Positions 13,343-22,558 of a stretch of 64,000 bases of DNA are shown in pieces. The stretch covers positions 62,001-126,000 of the forward strand of contig DPDG01000077.1 of assembly GCA_003526375.1 (NCBI GenBank). Direction: 5' to 3'. This stretch comes from Lentisphaeria bacterium. Its GTDB lineage: Bacteria > Verrucomicrobiota > Lentisphaeria > Victivallales > UBA1829. The notes under the pieces were generated by a model. The model made no database searches. It saw only the letters and a list, made by a program, of their open reading frames with translations, and was not told where the DNA came from. The stretch's first letter is position 1, and each line of letters opens with the position of its first letter. The position numbers were made by a program, and so were the translations under genes.

Positions 13343-15912
13343 GCATTGTTCACGGCGGCAATCTGGAAAAACTGGCGGCGGAGGCGCATTGCGCCCCGGA
13401 TGAAATACTGGATTTCAGCGTGAACCTGAATCCGTGCGGACAGCCGGAAGGCTTGTTTCAGGTCTGGTTCCGTGCGTTCGATCATGCCGCGCCGTATCCG
13501 GAACCGTATGCGGAGAGCGTCTGCCGGATGATTGCGGGGAAACTTTCGTGTCCGGCGGACTGCGTTCTTGCCGGAAACGGTTCCGGCGAACTGCTGGACC
13601 TGCTTCCGCGTGCGTTCGATTCCCGCCGCGCGGTGATCGTGACGCCCGGTTATCTGGAATATGAGGAATCCTGCCGGAAAGCCGGGCTTCCCGTGACTCA
13701 TTTCACGTTGAGGGAGGAGGAAGATTTTCAGCTTGACATGGAGGCGCTGGACTCCTCTCTGCTGTCCGGCGACCTTGTGATGCTGGGCAATCCCGCGAAT
13801 CCCGTCGGCGCCGCATCGGAGCCGGAAAGACTTCTTGCGCTGATCCGGGAGCGCAGGGACTGCAATTTCATCATTGACGAGGCTTTTGTCGATTTCTGCC
13901 CGGATTATTCTCTGAAAAATACGATTCTCCCGAATCTTGCCGTGACGCATTCCATGACGAAGTTTTATTCTCTCGCCGGTGTGCGCATGGGGTATGTGCT
14001 TGCGGACGCTTCCGTAACCGCCCGCCTGAAAGAACTTCAGCCGTGCTGGAGTCTCGGTTCCGCCGGATGCGAACTGATGAAGTTCCTTTTCTCTCTGGAT
14101 GATGCGTTCGCGGAAACGAGCCGGAGGGAGACGGAGCGTCTGCGCAGTGAATTCTCCGCGCGGCTTGCCCGGATTCCCGGCGTGAAAGTGTATCCATCCG
14201 CCGCCAATTACCTGCTTGTGCGTCTGCCCCGCCCGCTGCCTGCGGACCGTCTGCTGAAAGAGTATCATATTGCGGTAAGGGACTGCGGCGGCTATCCCGG
14301 TTTGAGCGCCGGCCATATCCGGGTTGCAGTAAGAAAGGAACCGGAAAACCGTCTTTTGCTTTCCGCGCTTGAGTGTGTATGCGGTCAAAACGGGGGCATT
14401 GCCCCGGAGGTTCCCGGAAAATGGAATAAAACCGGAGGGAAGACACGCCGGACTCCCGCCCTGATGCTTCAGGGAACGTGTTCCAACGCGGGAAAAAGCA
14501 TTCTTGCGGCGGCGTTCTGCCGGATCATGCTTCAGGACGGAATCCGCGTGGCGCCGTTCAAGGCGCAGAACATGGCGCTGAATTCGTTTGTCACGATGGA
14601 CGGCGGGGAGATGGGACGCGCGCAGGCGGTTCAGGCGGAGGCTTGCCGTCTTGACCCCGACGTCCGCATGAATCCGATTCTCCTGAAACCGAACAGCGAT
14701 ACCGGCAGTCAGGTGATCGTATGCGGAAAACCGGTCGGCAATATGCGCGTGCGCGAATATTACGCCCATAAAAAGGAACTCTGGGAGAAAGTGAAGGAGA
14801 GTTATGATTCTCTGTGTGCCTCGTATCAGGCGATTGTTCTGGAAGGCGCGGGAAGCCCCGGAGAAATCAACCTCAAAAAAAGCGATATCGTGAATATGCG
14901 CATGGCGCAGTATGCGCAGAGTCCCGTCCTGTTGGTCGGCGATATCGACCGAGGCGGCGTTTATGCTTCATTCATCGGGACTTATGCGACGCTGGAAAAC
15001 TGGGAACGCGAACTGTTGAAAGGATTTCTGGTGAACAAGTTCCGCGGCGATCCGACGCTGCTGGATGATGCGCACCGCGATGTCCTCGCCTATACGGGGC
15101 GTCCGGTGATGGGCGTGATCGACTGGCAGCGGGACCTGGGGCTGCCGGAGGAGGACTCCGTGAACTTTTCGCTGGTGCGCCCCGCGCCGAAACATGCGGA
15201 AACTCTGGATGCGGTTCTGATTCATCTGGGGCATATCGCGAATTTCACGGACTTCGTTCCTTTTGAGCTGGAGCCGGATGTAACGGTCCGCAAGATTGAT
15301 TCCGCCGCAGAATTCGGTTCGCCTGATCTGGTCATTGTGCCGGGGAGCAAAGGAACCGCGGCGGATATGTCCGAACTGGAAAAGCGGGGGCTGGCGCGGA
15401 AAATACGCGAAGCCGTAAAGAACGGCGCATGGTATGTCGGCATTTGCGGCGGACTCCAGATCGCGGGGGAAAGACTGCTGGACCCCCTTGCCGTGGAGTC
15501 GGACTGTCCCGACGCCGCATGTCTGGGGCTTTTGCCGCTGGTGACGGAAATGATGCCGGAAAAGACTCTGCGGCAGACTCGCGCCGAATGTTTCGGAATG
15601 CCCGTTTCCGGGTATGAGATTCACCACGGAAAAACACGCATGACCGCATCGGTGGAGTCCGTTTCGGTTGCGGACAACGGGACTGTCGCCGGATATTCCT
15701 CCGGCAGAGTTTTCACCAGCTATCTTCACGGCGTGTTTGACGATGACGCGTTCCGGCGGAATTTCATCGACCGGGTGCGTGTTTCTCTTGGCTGGAAACC
15801 GCTCGGCGGAGTGACGGCGCATTACGGCATCGAAGATTCGCTGAACCGTCTTGCCGACCATGTCCGCTCCCGTGTCGACATGAAGAAAATCTATCGGATG
15901 ATGGGGCTGTGA
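13339..15912 (+). CDS. cobD-cbiP: Fusion of L-threonine-O-3-phosphate decarboxylase (CobD) and cobyric acid synthase (CbiP)
   Basis: This 857-residue protein joins two corrinoid enzymes. Residues 1-350 are a PLP-dependent CobD-like aminotransferase-fold enzyme that makes (R)-1-amino-2-propanol phosphate; the PLP lysine is Lys208 in SMTKFYSLAGVRMGY. Residues 373-857 are a full-length CbiP/CobQ: the P-loop-like QGTCSNAGKS (378-387), the FKAQNMALNSF motif, and a C-terminal glutamine amidotransferase with the catalytic Cys in GICGGLQI. The linker (350-372) is polar; its DNA carries a GGGGC/GCCCC hairpin and a relic GGAGG, which suggests fusion of two adjacent genes. The enzymes supply the side-chain aminopropanol and amidate the corrin ring, steps that meet at CbiB. 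Confidence 0.88.
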   Translation: MSIVHGGNLEKLAAEAHCAPDEILDFSVNLNPCGQPEGLFQVWFRAFDHAAPYPEPYAESVCRMIAGKLSCPADCVLAGNGSGELLDLLPRAFDSRRAVIVTPGYLEYEESCRKAGLPVTHFTLREEEDFQLDMEALDSSLLSGDLVMLGNPANPVGAASEPERLLALIRERRDCNFIIDEAFVDFCPDYSLKNTILPNLAVTHSMTKFYSLAGVRMGYVLADASVTARLKELQPCWSLGSAGCELMKFLFSLDDAFAETSRRETERLRSEFSARLARIPGVKVYPSAANYLLVRLPRPLPADRLLKEYHIAVRDCGGYPGLSAGHIRVAVRKEPENRLLLSALECVCGQNGGIAPEVPGKWNKTGGKTRRTPALMLQGTCSNAGKSILAAAFCRIMLQDGIRVAPFKAQNMALNSFVTMDGGEMGRAQAVQAEACRLDPDVRMNPILLKPNSDTGSQVIVCGKPVGNMRVREYYAHKKELWEKVKESYDSLCASYQAIVLEGAGSPGEINLKKSDIVNMRMAQYAQSPVLLVGDIDRGGVYASFIGTYATLENWERELLKGFLVNKFRGDPTLLDDAHRDVLAYTGRPVMGVIDWQRDLGLPEEDSVNFSLVRPAPKHAETLDAVLIHLGHIANFTDFVPFELEPDVTVRKIDSAAEFGSPDLVIVPGSKGTAADMSELEKRGLARKIREAVKNGAWYVGICGGLQIAGERLLDPLAVESDCPDAACLGLLPLVTEMMPEKTLRQTRAECFGMPVSGYEIHHGKTRMTASVESVSVADNGTVAGYSSGRVFTSYLHGVFDDDAFRRNFIDRVRVSLGWKPLGGVTAHYGIEDSLNRLADHVRSRVDMKKIYRMMGL

Positions 15913-15913
15913 A

Positions 15914-16435
15914 ATGAACGACCTGGACAGCGGTTTGATTCTCAACATTACGGGGAACGGCAAAGGGAAGACCACCGGAGCGCTCGGGATTGTGATCCGC
16001 GCGCTCGGCTGGGAGTGGCGCGTTGCCGTGATTCAGTTCATGAAGAGTTCGCGCGAAACGGGCGAACTTCAATTTTTCCGCCGCTTTTGTCCCGGTATGA
16101 TCTTTGAACAGTATGGGCTCGGACTCACAAGCCGTCCGGGGGATCATGCCGGAGCCGCCCGCAGAGGGTGGGAACGGGCGAAGTGTCTGTTGGCGGATTT
16201 CGAGGGGGAACTGCTGGTGCTGGACGAACTCAACGTCGCATTGTCGCACGGTTTTCTTGACGTGGCGGATGTCGTGAGTGCGTTTCGGGGGAAACGGCAT
16301 GGGCTGAATGTGGTTGTGACCGGGCGCGGGGCGCCGGCGGAACTGCTTGAAATCAGCGACATGGTGTCGGACATTGCGGAGATCAAACATCAATACCGGC
16401 GCGGAATACCCGCGGGAAAGGGGCTGGACTTCTGA
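15914..16435 (+). CDS. btuR: Cob(I)yrinic acid a,c-diamide adenosyltransferase
   Basis: This 173-residue protein adds the 5'-deoxyadenosyl ligand to cob(I)alamin precursors (BtuR/CobA/CobO family). The ATP-binding loop GNGKGKTTGALG is near the N-terminus, followed by VIQFMKSS and the Walker B-like LLVLDELNVALSHG. It is close to the usual family length of about 175-200 residues. It starts one base after the preceding stop and overlaps cbiC by one base. Confidence 0.9.
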   Translation: MNDLDSGLILNITGNGKGKTTGALGIVIRALGWEWRVAVIQFMKSSRETGELQFFRRFCPGMIFEQYGLGLTSRPGDHAGAARRGWERAKCLLADFEGELLVLDELNVALSHGFLDVADVVSAFRGKRHGLNVVVTGRGAPAELLEISDMVSDIAEIKHQYRRGIPAGKGLDF

Positions 16436-17106
16436 TGAACCAACTGTTTGATGCGATTACATGGAATTTGAACGGAATCGGAATCGAGCAGGAGAGTTTC
16501 CGCAGGATCGACGCGGAAGCTGCTCCGGAAATCAGGGCTCGTTTCTCCGACGCCGAATGGCATGTCGCGCGGCGTCTGGTGCATACGACCGCGGATTTTG
16601 CGATTCTCGATCAGCTCGAATTCAGGAACAATGCCGTGGAGGCGGGGCTCGCCGCGCTGCGCCGGGGGGCTTTGATTTATTCGGATTCCAATATGATCAA
16701 ATCGGGGCTTTCCATACCGAAACTGAAACGGTTTCATGAATCCTATGCGCGTGATTCGATTCTCTGTTCCGTTGCCGATCCCGCTGTGGCGGAGTTGGCG
16801 GCGAAGGAGAACATCACGCGCGCCCTGGCTTCGGTCCGGCTTCATGCGGATAAACTGGACGGAGCGGTCTTCCTCTGCGGAAACGCGCCGCTTGCGCTTG
16901 CCGGGGTCGTGAAGCTGGCTGTTGAACGCGGCATCCGCCCGGCGCTGATTGTGGGAATGCCGGTCGGTTTTGTGAATGTCGTTGAGTCAAAGGAACTTCT
17001 GAAACTGGTGGATGTTCCGTATATTGTGTTGCGCGGACGGCGCGGAGGCAGTCCGCTGGCTGTCGCCGCCCTGCATGGAATCATGGAAAACGGACTGTAT
17101 GGATAA
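16435..17106 (+). CDS. cbiC: Cobalt-precorrin-8 methylmutase
   Basis: This 223-residue CbiC/CobH protein moves a methyl group from C11 to C12 to form cobyrinate. Typical features are VARRLVHTTADFA with the active-site His, the IYSDSNMIKSGL strand, and GMPVGFVNVVESKELL near the C-terminus. Length fits the family. It shares one base with btuR and 8 bases with cbiD. Confidence 0.92.
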   Translation: MNQLFDAITWNLNGIGIEQESFRRIDAEAAPEIRARFSDAEWHVARRLVHTTADFAILDQLEFRNNAVEAGLAALRRGALIYSDSNMIKSGLSIPKLKRFHESYARDSILCSVADPAVAELAAKENITRALASVRLHADKLDGAVFLCGNAPLALAGVVKLAVERGIRPALIVGMPVGFVNVVESKELLKLVDVPYIVLRGRRGGSPLAVAALHGIMENGLYG

Positions 17107-18175
17107 CGGGAATCTTCGATGCGGTTACACGACCGGAAGCGCCGCCGCGGCGGCAGCCTGTGCTGCATACCGGTGCCGGATATCCGGTGAAAAGCCGGAA
17201 CAGGTGCGGCTGACTTTGCCGGACGGTTCTCTTCTGTCCGTGCCCGTGTCGGAAGTGTCGGAAAACCATGCGGTTGTGGTGAAGGACGGCGGCGACGATC
17301 CCGACGTGACGACCGGTGCGCATATTGCCGTAAGGCTTCTGGAACATGAGGGAGCCGATCCGGCGGAATATGCGGAGCGCTGCGGACTCGGAACTCTGTT
17401 TCTCCGCGGCGGGCAGGGGGTCGGCATGGTGACGCGCGGCGGGCTGAATGTGCCGGTCGGACACTATGCCATCAATCCGGGACCGCGGCGCATGATCTCG
17501 GAGAATATGGCGCTTGCCGGATTCGGGAAAAAAGAGGAGGAGCTTGTCGTTTTGATTGAGATCCCGGAGGGGGCGGCACTTGCGGAAAAGACTCTGAATC
17601 CGACGCTCGGCATTACCGGCGGGATCTCGATTCTGGGCAATTCGGGAATCGTGTATCCGTATTCCAACGCGGCGTATGCGGCGAGCATTGCGTTGCAGCT
17701 CAGGAGTATTGCGGCGGAGGGCGGAGCCTGTGCCGCGCTGGCGACGGGAGGACGGTCCGCGTCGGCTGTCGCCCGTGATTTCCCTTTTCTGCGGGAGCGG
17801 GAGATCGTGCGGATTGCGGATTTCATTTATGTTGCGGTGAATGCGGCAAAAAATGCGCATCTGGAACGCTTGATTGTCGGGTGTATGCCGGGTAAATTAT
17901 TCAAGTATGCGTGCGGAGAAAAATATACCCATGCGCATAAAACGAAACTGATGCTGCCGCGTTTGCGCGAGCTTACGGCGGAACTGCCTGCGGAACTGCC
18001 GCTGGAGTCGATGGAGTCCATGGGAGAGCTGGCGACGAAAGTCCCGGCGGAACTTTACCGGAAGATATTGTATGCCTGTTATGAAAAAGCATCGGAGCAT
18101 CTTTCCGCATGGGGCGGGGATGACATGAAAACGGAGATCGTGCTTTACAACGATCAGGGGGAGAGGCTGATATGA
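17099..18175 (+). CDS. cbiD: Cobalt-precorrin-5B (C1)-methyltransferase
   Basis: This 358-residue protein methylates C1 in the anaerobic corrin pathway. The start at 17099 gives the family N-terminus (RCGYTTGSAAAAAACAAY); an upstream in-frame codon at 17012 would add 29 residues encoded inside cbiC and is unlikely. The motif VKDGGDDPDVTTGAHI and the GGISILGNSGIVYPYSNAAY stretch are characteristic. The presence of CbiD marks the oxygen-independent route. Confidence 0.92.
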   Translation: MDNGNLRCGYTTGSAAAAAACAAYRCRISGEKPEQVRLTLPDGSLLSVPVSEVSENHAVVVKDGGDDPDVTTGAHIAVRLLEHEGADPAEYAERCGLGTLFLRGGQGVGMVTRGGLNVPVGHYAINPGPRRMISENMALAGFGKKEEELVVLIEIPEGAALAEKTLNPTLGITGGISILGNSGIVYPYSNAAYAASIALQLRSIAAEGGACAALATGGRSASAVARDFPFLREREIVRIADFIYVAVNAAKNAHLERLIVGCMPGKLFKYACGEKYTHAHKTKLMLPRLRELTAELPAELPLESMESMGELATKVPAELYRKILYACYEKASEHLSAWGGDDMKTEIVLYNDQGERLI

Positions 18176-19386
18176 ATGAAGAATGGATGATTGATGTCGC
18201 GGGTGTCTCCGCGGGCGGATGGCAGGCGGAAACGGAAGAACTTGTCATGCGCGCGGAACTGATTGTCGCCGGACAGCGCATTCTGGATATGATAACCCGC
18301 AGGGATGTGGAAAAAATTCCGCTGGATGCATCGGCTCTGCGGAATCTGGAACGGATTCTTGCGCGGGCAAAGAAGAAGCGGACGCTCTTTCTGGCTTCGG
18401 GTGATCCGCTTTACAACGGGATCGGCGGCACTCTGCGCCGTTATCTGCCGGAAGAGCGCCTGCGGATTCATCCGAATCCGACCGCGTTTCAGGAACTTTT
18501 TGCGAAACTGGCGGTTCCGTGGGAGAATGCGGCTTTGTTCAGTGTGCATGGGAAAAAAACTCTGCCGTGGCGGAGAATCCTCCGCTCAAAGCTGGCCGTG
18601 ATTTACTGCGATGCGGAACATTCCGCAAAAGCGCTTGCCGCTGAATTGATTGCAAAATATCCCGGCTGTGCGCCCCGCAGGGCTGTCGCCGGATGTGACA
18701 TCGGCATGGAATCGGAGTTCATACGCTCTGCTTCTCTTGCGGAGATCGCGGAAGATCCCGGCGCGGACCGTTCCCTTTCGATTCTGGTTCTGCTGGAGGA
18801 TCGCGCGATGCCGCCGCTGGCTCTGGGGCTTGACGACGGATATTACGAACATGCGGGGAATATGATTACGCATCCTGAGGTGAGGGCGGTCGTGCTTTCA
18901 AAGTTGCGTCTGCACGGCGGGGTGATGTGGGACGTCGGCGCCGGAAGCGGTTCCGTCGGTCTGGAAGCAGCCGGATTGTGCCCTGCGCTTTCCGTTTATG
19001 CCGTGGAGAAAAATGCGGAACGAGCGGAACAGATCCGCCGCAATGCGGAGCGGGAGTCGCCGGCTGAATTTCACCTTTGCGAAGGAACATTTTCGGATTT
19101 GGAAAAAGAGCTTCCCGATCCGGATTTCGTGTTCGTCGGCGGAGGAGGCGCGGAACTGGAAAACATTCTGAAAAAAGCGTTCGAACGCCTGAATCCGGGC
19201 GGCGTCATGGCGGCGACTGCGGTCATGGCGGAAAGCTGCTGCGTTCTGGCGCGGACACTCAAAGAGTTCCGGCGCGAACTGCTGGTTCTGAATCTGGCAC
19301 GTGCGCTTCCGCTGGGAGACGGCACCTGCTATAAAGCCGAGAATCCGATTACGCTTGCGGTGTTCTCGAAGAAAGGAGAAAAATGA
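18172..19386 (+). CDS. cbiET: Precorrin-6Y C5,15-methyltransferase (decarboxylating), CbiE-CbiT fusion
   Basis: This 404-residue protein fuses the C5-methyltransferase CbiE (about residues 1-205, with VAGQRILDMI and LASGDPLYNGIGG) to the C15-methyltransferase and decarboxylase CbiT (about 215-404, with the SAM-binding WDVGAGSGSVGLEAA and FVGGGGAELENIL). The same fusion is known as CobL in aerobic organisms. Translation is coupled to cbiD and to cbiFG through ATGA overlaps at both ends. Confidence 0.9.
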   Translation: MNEEWMIDVAGVSAGGWQAETEELVMRAELIVAGQRILDMITRRDVEKIPLDASALRNLERILARAKKKRTLFLASGDPLYNGIGGTLRRYLPEERLRIHPNPTAFQELFAKLAVPWENAALFSVHGKKTLPWRRILRSKLAVIYCDAEHSAKALAAELIAKYPGCAPRRAVAGCDIGMESEFIRSASLAEIAEDPGADRSLSILVLLEDRAMPPLALGLDDGYYEHAGNMITHPEVRAVVLSKLRLHGGVMWDVGAGSGSVGLEAAGLCPALSVYAVEKNAERAEQIRRNAERESPAEFHLCEGTFSDLEKELPDPDFVFVGGGGAELENILKKAFERLNPGGVMAATAVMAESCCVLARTLKEFRRELLVLNLARALPLGDGTCYKAENPITLAVFSKKGEK

Positions 19387-21179
19387 GCGGAAAGATTACA
19401 TTCGTCGGTGCGGGTCCCGGAGCTCCCGACCTGATTACCATACGCGGCGCGGAGGCGTTGAAACAGGCGGGTCTTGTGGTTTACGCCGGATCTCTTGTGA
19501 ATGAAAAACTGCTGGAACTTGCGGAACATGCGGAACTTGTGAACAGCGCGAAGCTGGCGCTGGAAGAAGTCCTGGAACTGCTGGTGTCCGGCTTCCGGGC
19601 AGGGAAAAAGGTGGTGCGCCTGCATACCGGAGACCCTGCGATGTACGGAGCTGTTTCCGAGCAGTACCGCGAACTGGACCGTCTCGGCATTCCCTATGAC
19701 GTCGTTCCCGGCGTGAGCAGCGCGTTTGCCGCCGCCGCCGCGCTGAAGACGGAATATACGATGCCGGGGCTCAGCATGAGCGTGATTATGACGCGCGACG
19801 CGGGGCGTACGCCTGTGCCGGAAAAGGAGGAGCTCTCCTCGCTTGCCGCCCATGATTGCACGATGTGCATCTTTCTGAGCGTCGGAGAGATGCATGAGCT
19901 CGTGGAGAAACTGCTTGCCGCGGGGCGTGTCCCCTCGACGCCTGCCGCCGTGGTCTACCGCGCAAGCTGGGAGAATGAGAAAATCGTGCGCGGCACGCTG
20001 GCGGATATTGCGGAGAAGGTGGAGGCGGCGGGAATCAAGCGCCAGGCGATGATCGTTGTGGGCGATGTCCTGAACAAGGAGCAGGGGGGGCTTTCCAGAT
20101 TGTATGACAAAAATTTTACGCACGGCTGCCGCGCCTCCGCCGGTTCGGCGGTGTTTCAGGGGAAATGCGCTGTGTTCGGCATGACTTCCGCCGCGGTTGC
20201 CAAGGCTGTGGAGATCGCCGCCGGACTGGAAAACGCGGATGTGTTTGTTTCGGAAAAGTATGCGGACATGGTGCCGGAGAAGCGGCGCGTGGTCTATCCA
20301 GCCGGACGTTCCGCGAAAGCGCTGGCGGATGCGTGGGGGAAATACCGCGGATTTGTAATGGTGATGGCGGCGGGGATTGTGGTGCGCCATATCGCGCCGC
20401 TCTGCAGAAGCAAGACCTGCGATCCGGCGGTGGTGGTCTGCGATGAGCGCGGAGATTATGCGGTCAGCCTGCTGAGCGGGCATCTCGGCGGCGCGAACCG
20501 TCTGGCTTCGGAAGTCGCGCGGATCACCGGCGGCAGGGCGGTTGTCACGACCGCCAGCGATGTGCGCGGTTCGATGGCGTTCGACGAATTGGCTTCGAGA
20601 CTGCATTACCGTGTCGTGAATCCCGGCGCGATTCTGAAAGTGAGCGCCCATATTCTGGAGAACAATCCGGTGGAGGTGAAGATGCCGCGTGCGCTGTTCG
20701 ATCAGTATTATGCGGATGATTCCCGTTTCATTTTTGCAGGAGAGAGCGCGGATATTTCCGTTGCGGTTCCCGGAACAGACACGGTTCTGCGCATGGTTCC
20801 GTTCCGTTTTTCACTTGGAATCGGATGCCGGAAAGGGACTTCTTGCGGGGAGATCGGCAAGGCGGTGAATGTGGTTCTGGAGCGTTACGGAATTTCGATG
20901 GATGCCGTCGCCGTGGTCGCGAGCGCGGATGTGAAGGCGCAGGAAAAGGGACTGTTCGATTTTGTGGAGAAATATCGGAAAGAGCTGCGCTTTTTCACGG
21001 CGGAGCAGTTGAACGCCGTTCCGGTTCCGAATCCGTCGAAACACGCGATGGAGCATCTCGGAATTCATTCCGTGTCGGAGGCGTCCGCTCTGCTCGGTGC
21101 GGGGGAGGGCGGAACTCTGCTTGCGGAGAAGACCGTATTCGATGCGGTCACGGTCGCGCTGGCGAAGCTGAGAGAGTGA
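19383..21179 (+). CDS. cbiFG: Fusion of precorrin-4 C11-methyltransferase (CbiF) and CbiG
   Basis: Residues 1 to about 245 are CbiF/CobM: ITFVGAGPGAPDLITIRG, VVYAGSLV, and VVRLHTGDPAMYGA are the SAM-dependent tetrapyrrole methylase motifs. The remainder is CbiG, the cobalt-precorrin-5A hydrolase that opens the delta-lactone: MVMAAGIVVRHIAPL, LLSGHLGGANRLASEVA and a C-terminal domain with SLGIGCRKGTS and NPSKHAMEHLGI. Together they catalyse consecutive ring-contraction steps, so fusion is logical. A fused CbiGF also occurs in some other anaerobes, sometimes in the opposite order. The total of 598 residues equals the sum of both enzymes. Confidence 0.9.
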   Translation: MSGKITFVGAGPGAPDLITIRGAEALKQAGLVVYAGSLVNEKLLELAEHAELVNSAKLALEEVLELLVSGFRAGKKVVRLHTGDPAMYGAVSEQYRELDRLGIPYDVVPGVSSAFAAAAALKTEYTMPGLSMSVIMTRDAGRTPVPEKEELSSLAAHDCTMCIFLSVGEMHELVEKLLAAGRVPSTPAAVVYRASWENEKIVRGTLADIAEKVEAAGIKRQAMIVVGDVLNKEQGGLSRLYDKNFTHGCRASAGSAVFQGKCAVFGMTSAAVAKAVEIAAGLENADVFVSEKYADMVPEKRRVVYPAGRSAKALADAWGKYRGFVMVMAAGIVVRHIAPLCRSKTCDPAVVVCDERGDYAVSLLSGHLGGANRLASEVARITGGRAVVTTASDVRGSMAFDELASRLHYRVVNPGAILKVSAHILENNPVEVKMPRALFDQYYADDSRFIFAGESADISVAVPGTDTVLRMVPFRFSLGIGCRKGTSCGEIGKAVNVVLERYGISMDAVAVVASADVKAQEKGLFDFVEKYRKELRFFTAEQLNAVPVPNPSKHAMEHLGIHSVSEASALLGAGEGGTLLAEKTVFDAVTVALAKLRE

Positions 21180-21211
21180 CGGGAGAGATTCAGGATTTCA
21201 GGGAGGAACCA

Positions 21212-22558
21212 ATGAGAATACCGGCGTTTCTGATCGGCGGAGTCAATTCGGGGAGCGGCAAAACGACGCTTGCGCTGGCGCTGATGCGTGCGTTTGCGCG
21301 GCGCGGTCTGCGTGTCGCGTCATTCAAATGCGGACCCGATTACATCGATCCCCTTTTTCATCGCCAGGCGACCGGCAGGGCTTCGATCAATCTGGATACG
21401 TTTCTGATGGGGCGCGACGGAGTGAAAGAGGCGTTTTCCGGAAATCTTGCCGATGCCGACGTCGCCGTTGTGGAAGGAGTCATGGGGCTGTTCGACGGGA
21501 TTCGCCCGGATTCGCTTTCGGGAAGCAGCGCGGAGATTGCCGCTCTGCTGGATCTTCCCGTGATTCTTGCCGTGAATGCGCGCGGGATTTCCGGTTCGAT
21601 CGCGCCGCTCGTCAGGGGATTTTCGGAATGGAGCCCCGGTGTGAGGCTCGGCGGAGTCATTGCGACTTTCACCGGTTCTCCGAATCACGGATTCCTCCTG
21701 CGCGATGCTCTCGAAGCCGCAAAGCTGCCGCCGCTTCTCGGCACTCTGCGCCGCAATGGGAAATGGACTCTGCCGGAGCGGCATCTCGGACTGGCGACAG
21801 ACCGTGTCGGCGATGTCTGGCTGGATTCTCTTGCGGAAGCCGCCGAAGATGAGATTGATCTGGATGCGCTTCTTGCCCTGGCATCCGCGGAGCGCCCGGA
21901 GGAAGCGGAGGATGAAGTCCGGGGAGATACGGCTGCAAGGCTGGCTGTGGCGCGCGATGAAGCGTTCCATTTCTATTATGAGGACAATTTCCGCATTCTG
22001 CGGAGCACCGGAGTGGAGCTGGTCGATTTTTCTCCGCTTCATGACGATTTCCTGCCGGAAAATGTTCACGGCGTCTACCTCGGCGGCGGTTTTCCTGAAC
22101 TCCATGCCGCGGAGCTCTCCGCAAACCGTTCGATGCTGGATTCGATCCGGGATTTTGCCGCGCGCGGAAAATGGATTTACGGCGAATGCGGCGGGTTTCT
22201 CTATCTTCTGGATGCCCTGACGGATTTCAAGGGGCAGAGGCACCCCATGCTCGGACTGCTGCCGGGGGAAGGGAAAATGAATGACCGTTTGAATTCGCTC
22301 GGATACCGGACGCTGAAATGCGTTTCCGACTCCGTGTTCAGGAAAGATACCGTGATGCGCGGACACGAGTTCCATTATTCAAGTGCGGTTGTGGCGGAGG
22401 GGACGCAGGAACTTTTTGCGGCGGAGAATACGAAAGGCCTGCCCGTCTTTTCCGCGTCCGGCGCAGTCCGGGGAAGTGTCTGCGGCAGTTACGCGCATCT
22501 GCATTTCGCCTCGAATCCGGAAGCCGTGAAACAGTGGGTGGAGGCAATGACGCGATGA
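21212..22558 (+). CDS. cbiA: Cobyrinate a,c-diamide synthase
   Basis: This 448-residue glutamine-dependent synthase amidates the a and c side chains. ATG 21212 follows GGGAGGAA with ideal spacing. The ATP-binding motif VNSGSGKTTLALALMRAF is at the N-terminus, FKCGPDYIDPLFH follows, and the C-terminal amidotransferase has its Cys in YGECGGFLYLLDAL. There is a 32-nt gap to cbiFG, the only notable gap in this part of the operon, and an ATGA overlap with cbiB. Confidence 0.92.
   Translation: MRIPAFLIGGVNSGSGKTTLALALMRAFARRGLRVASFKCGPDYIDPLFHRQATGRASINLDTFLMGRDGVKEAFSGNLADADVAVVEGVMGLFDGIRPDSLSGSSAEIAALLDLPVILAVNARGISGSIAPLVRGFSEWSPGVRLGGVIATFTGSPNHGFLLRDALEAAKLPPLLGTLRRNGKWTLPERHLGLATDRVGDVWLDSLAEAAEDEIDLDALLALASAERPEEAEDEVRGDTAARLAVARDEAFHFYYEDNFRILRSTGVELVDFSPLHDDFLPENVHGVYLGGGFPELHAAELSANRSMLDSIRDFAARGKWIYGECGGFLYLLDALTDFKGQRHPMLGLLPGEGKMNDRLNSLGYRTLKCVSDSVFRKDTVMRGHEFHYSSAVVAEGTQELFAAENTKGLPVFSASGAVRGSVCGSYAHLHFASNPEAVKQWVEAMTR

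Noticed and set aside
13279..14769. Long minus-strand open frame of 496 codons opposite cobD-cbiP
   Set aside because: It lies wholly opposite well-recognised enzymes, has no ribosome binding site and no family pattern. GC-rich third positions keep antisense frames open.
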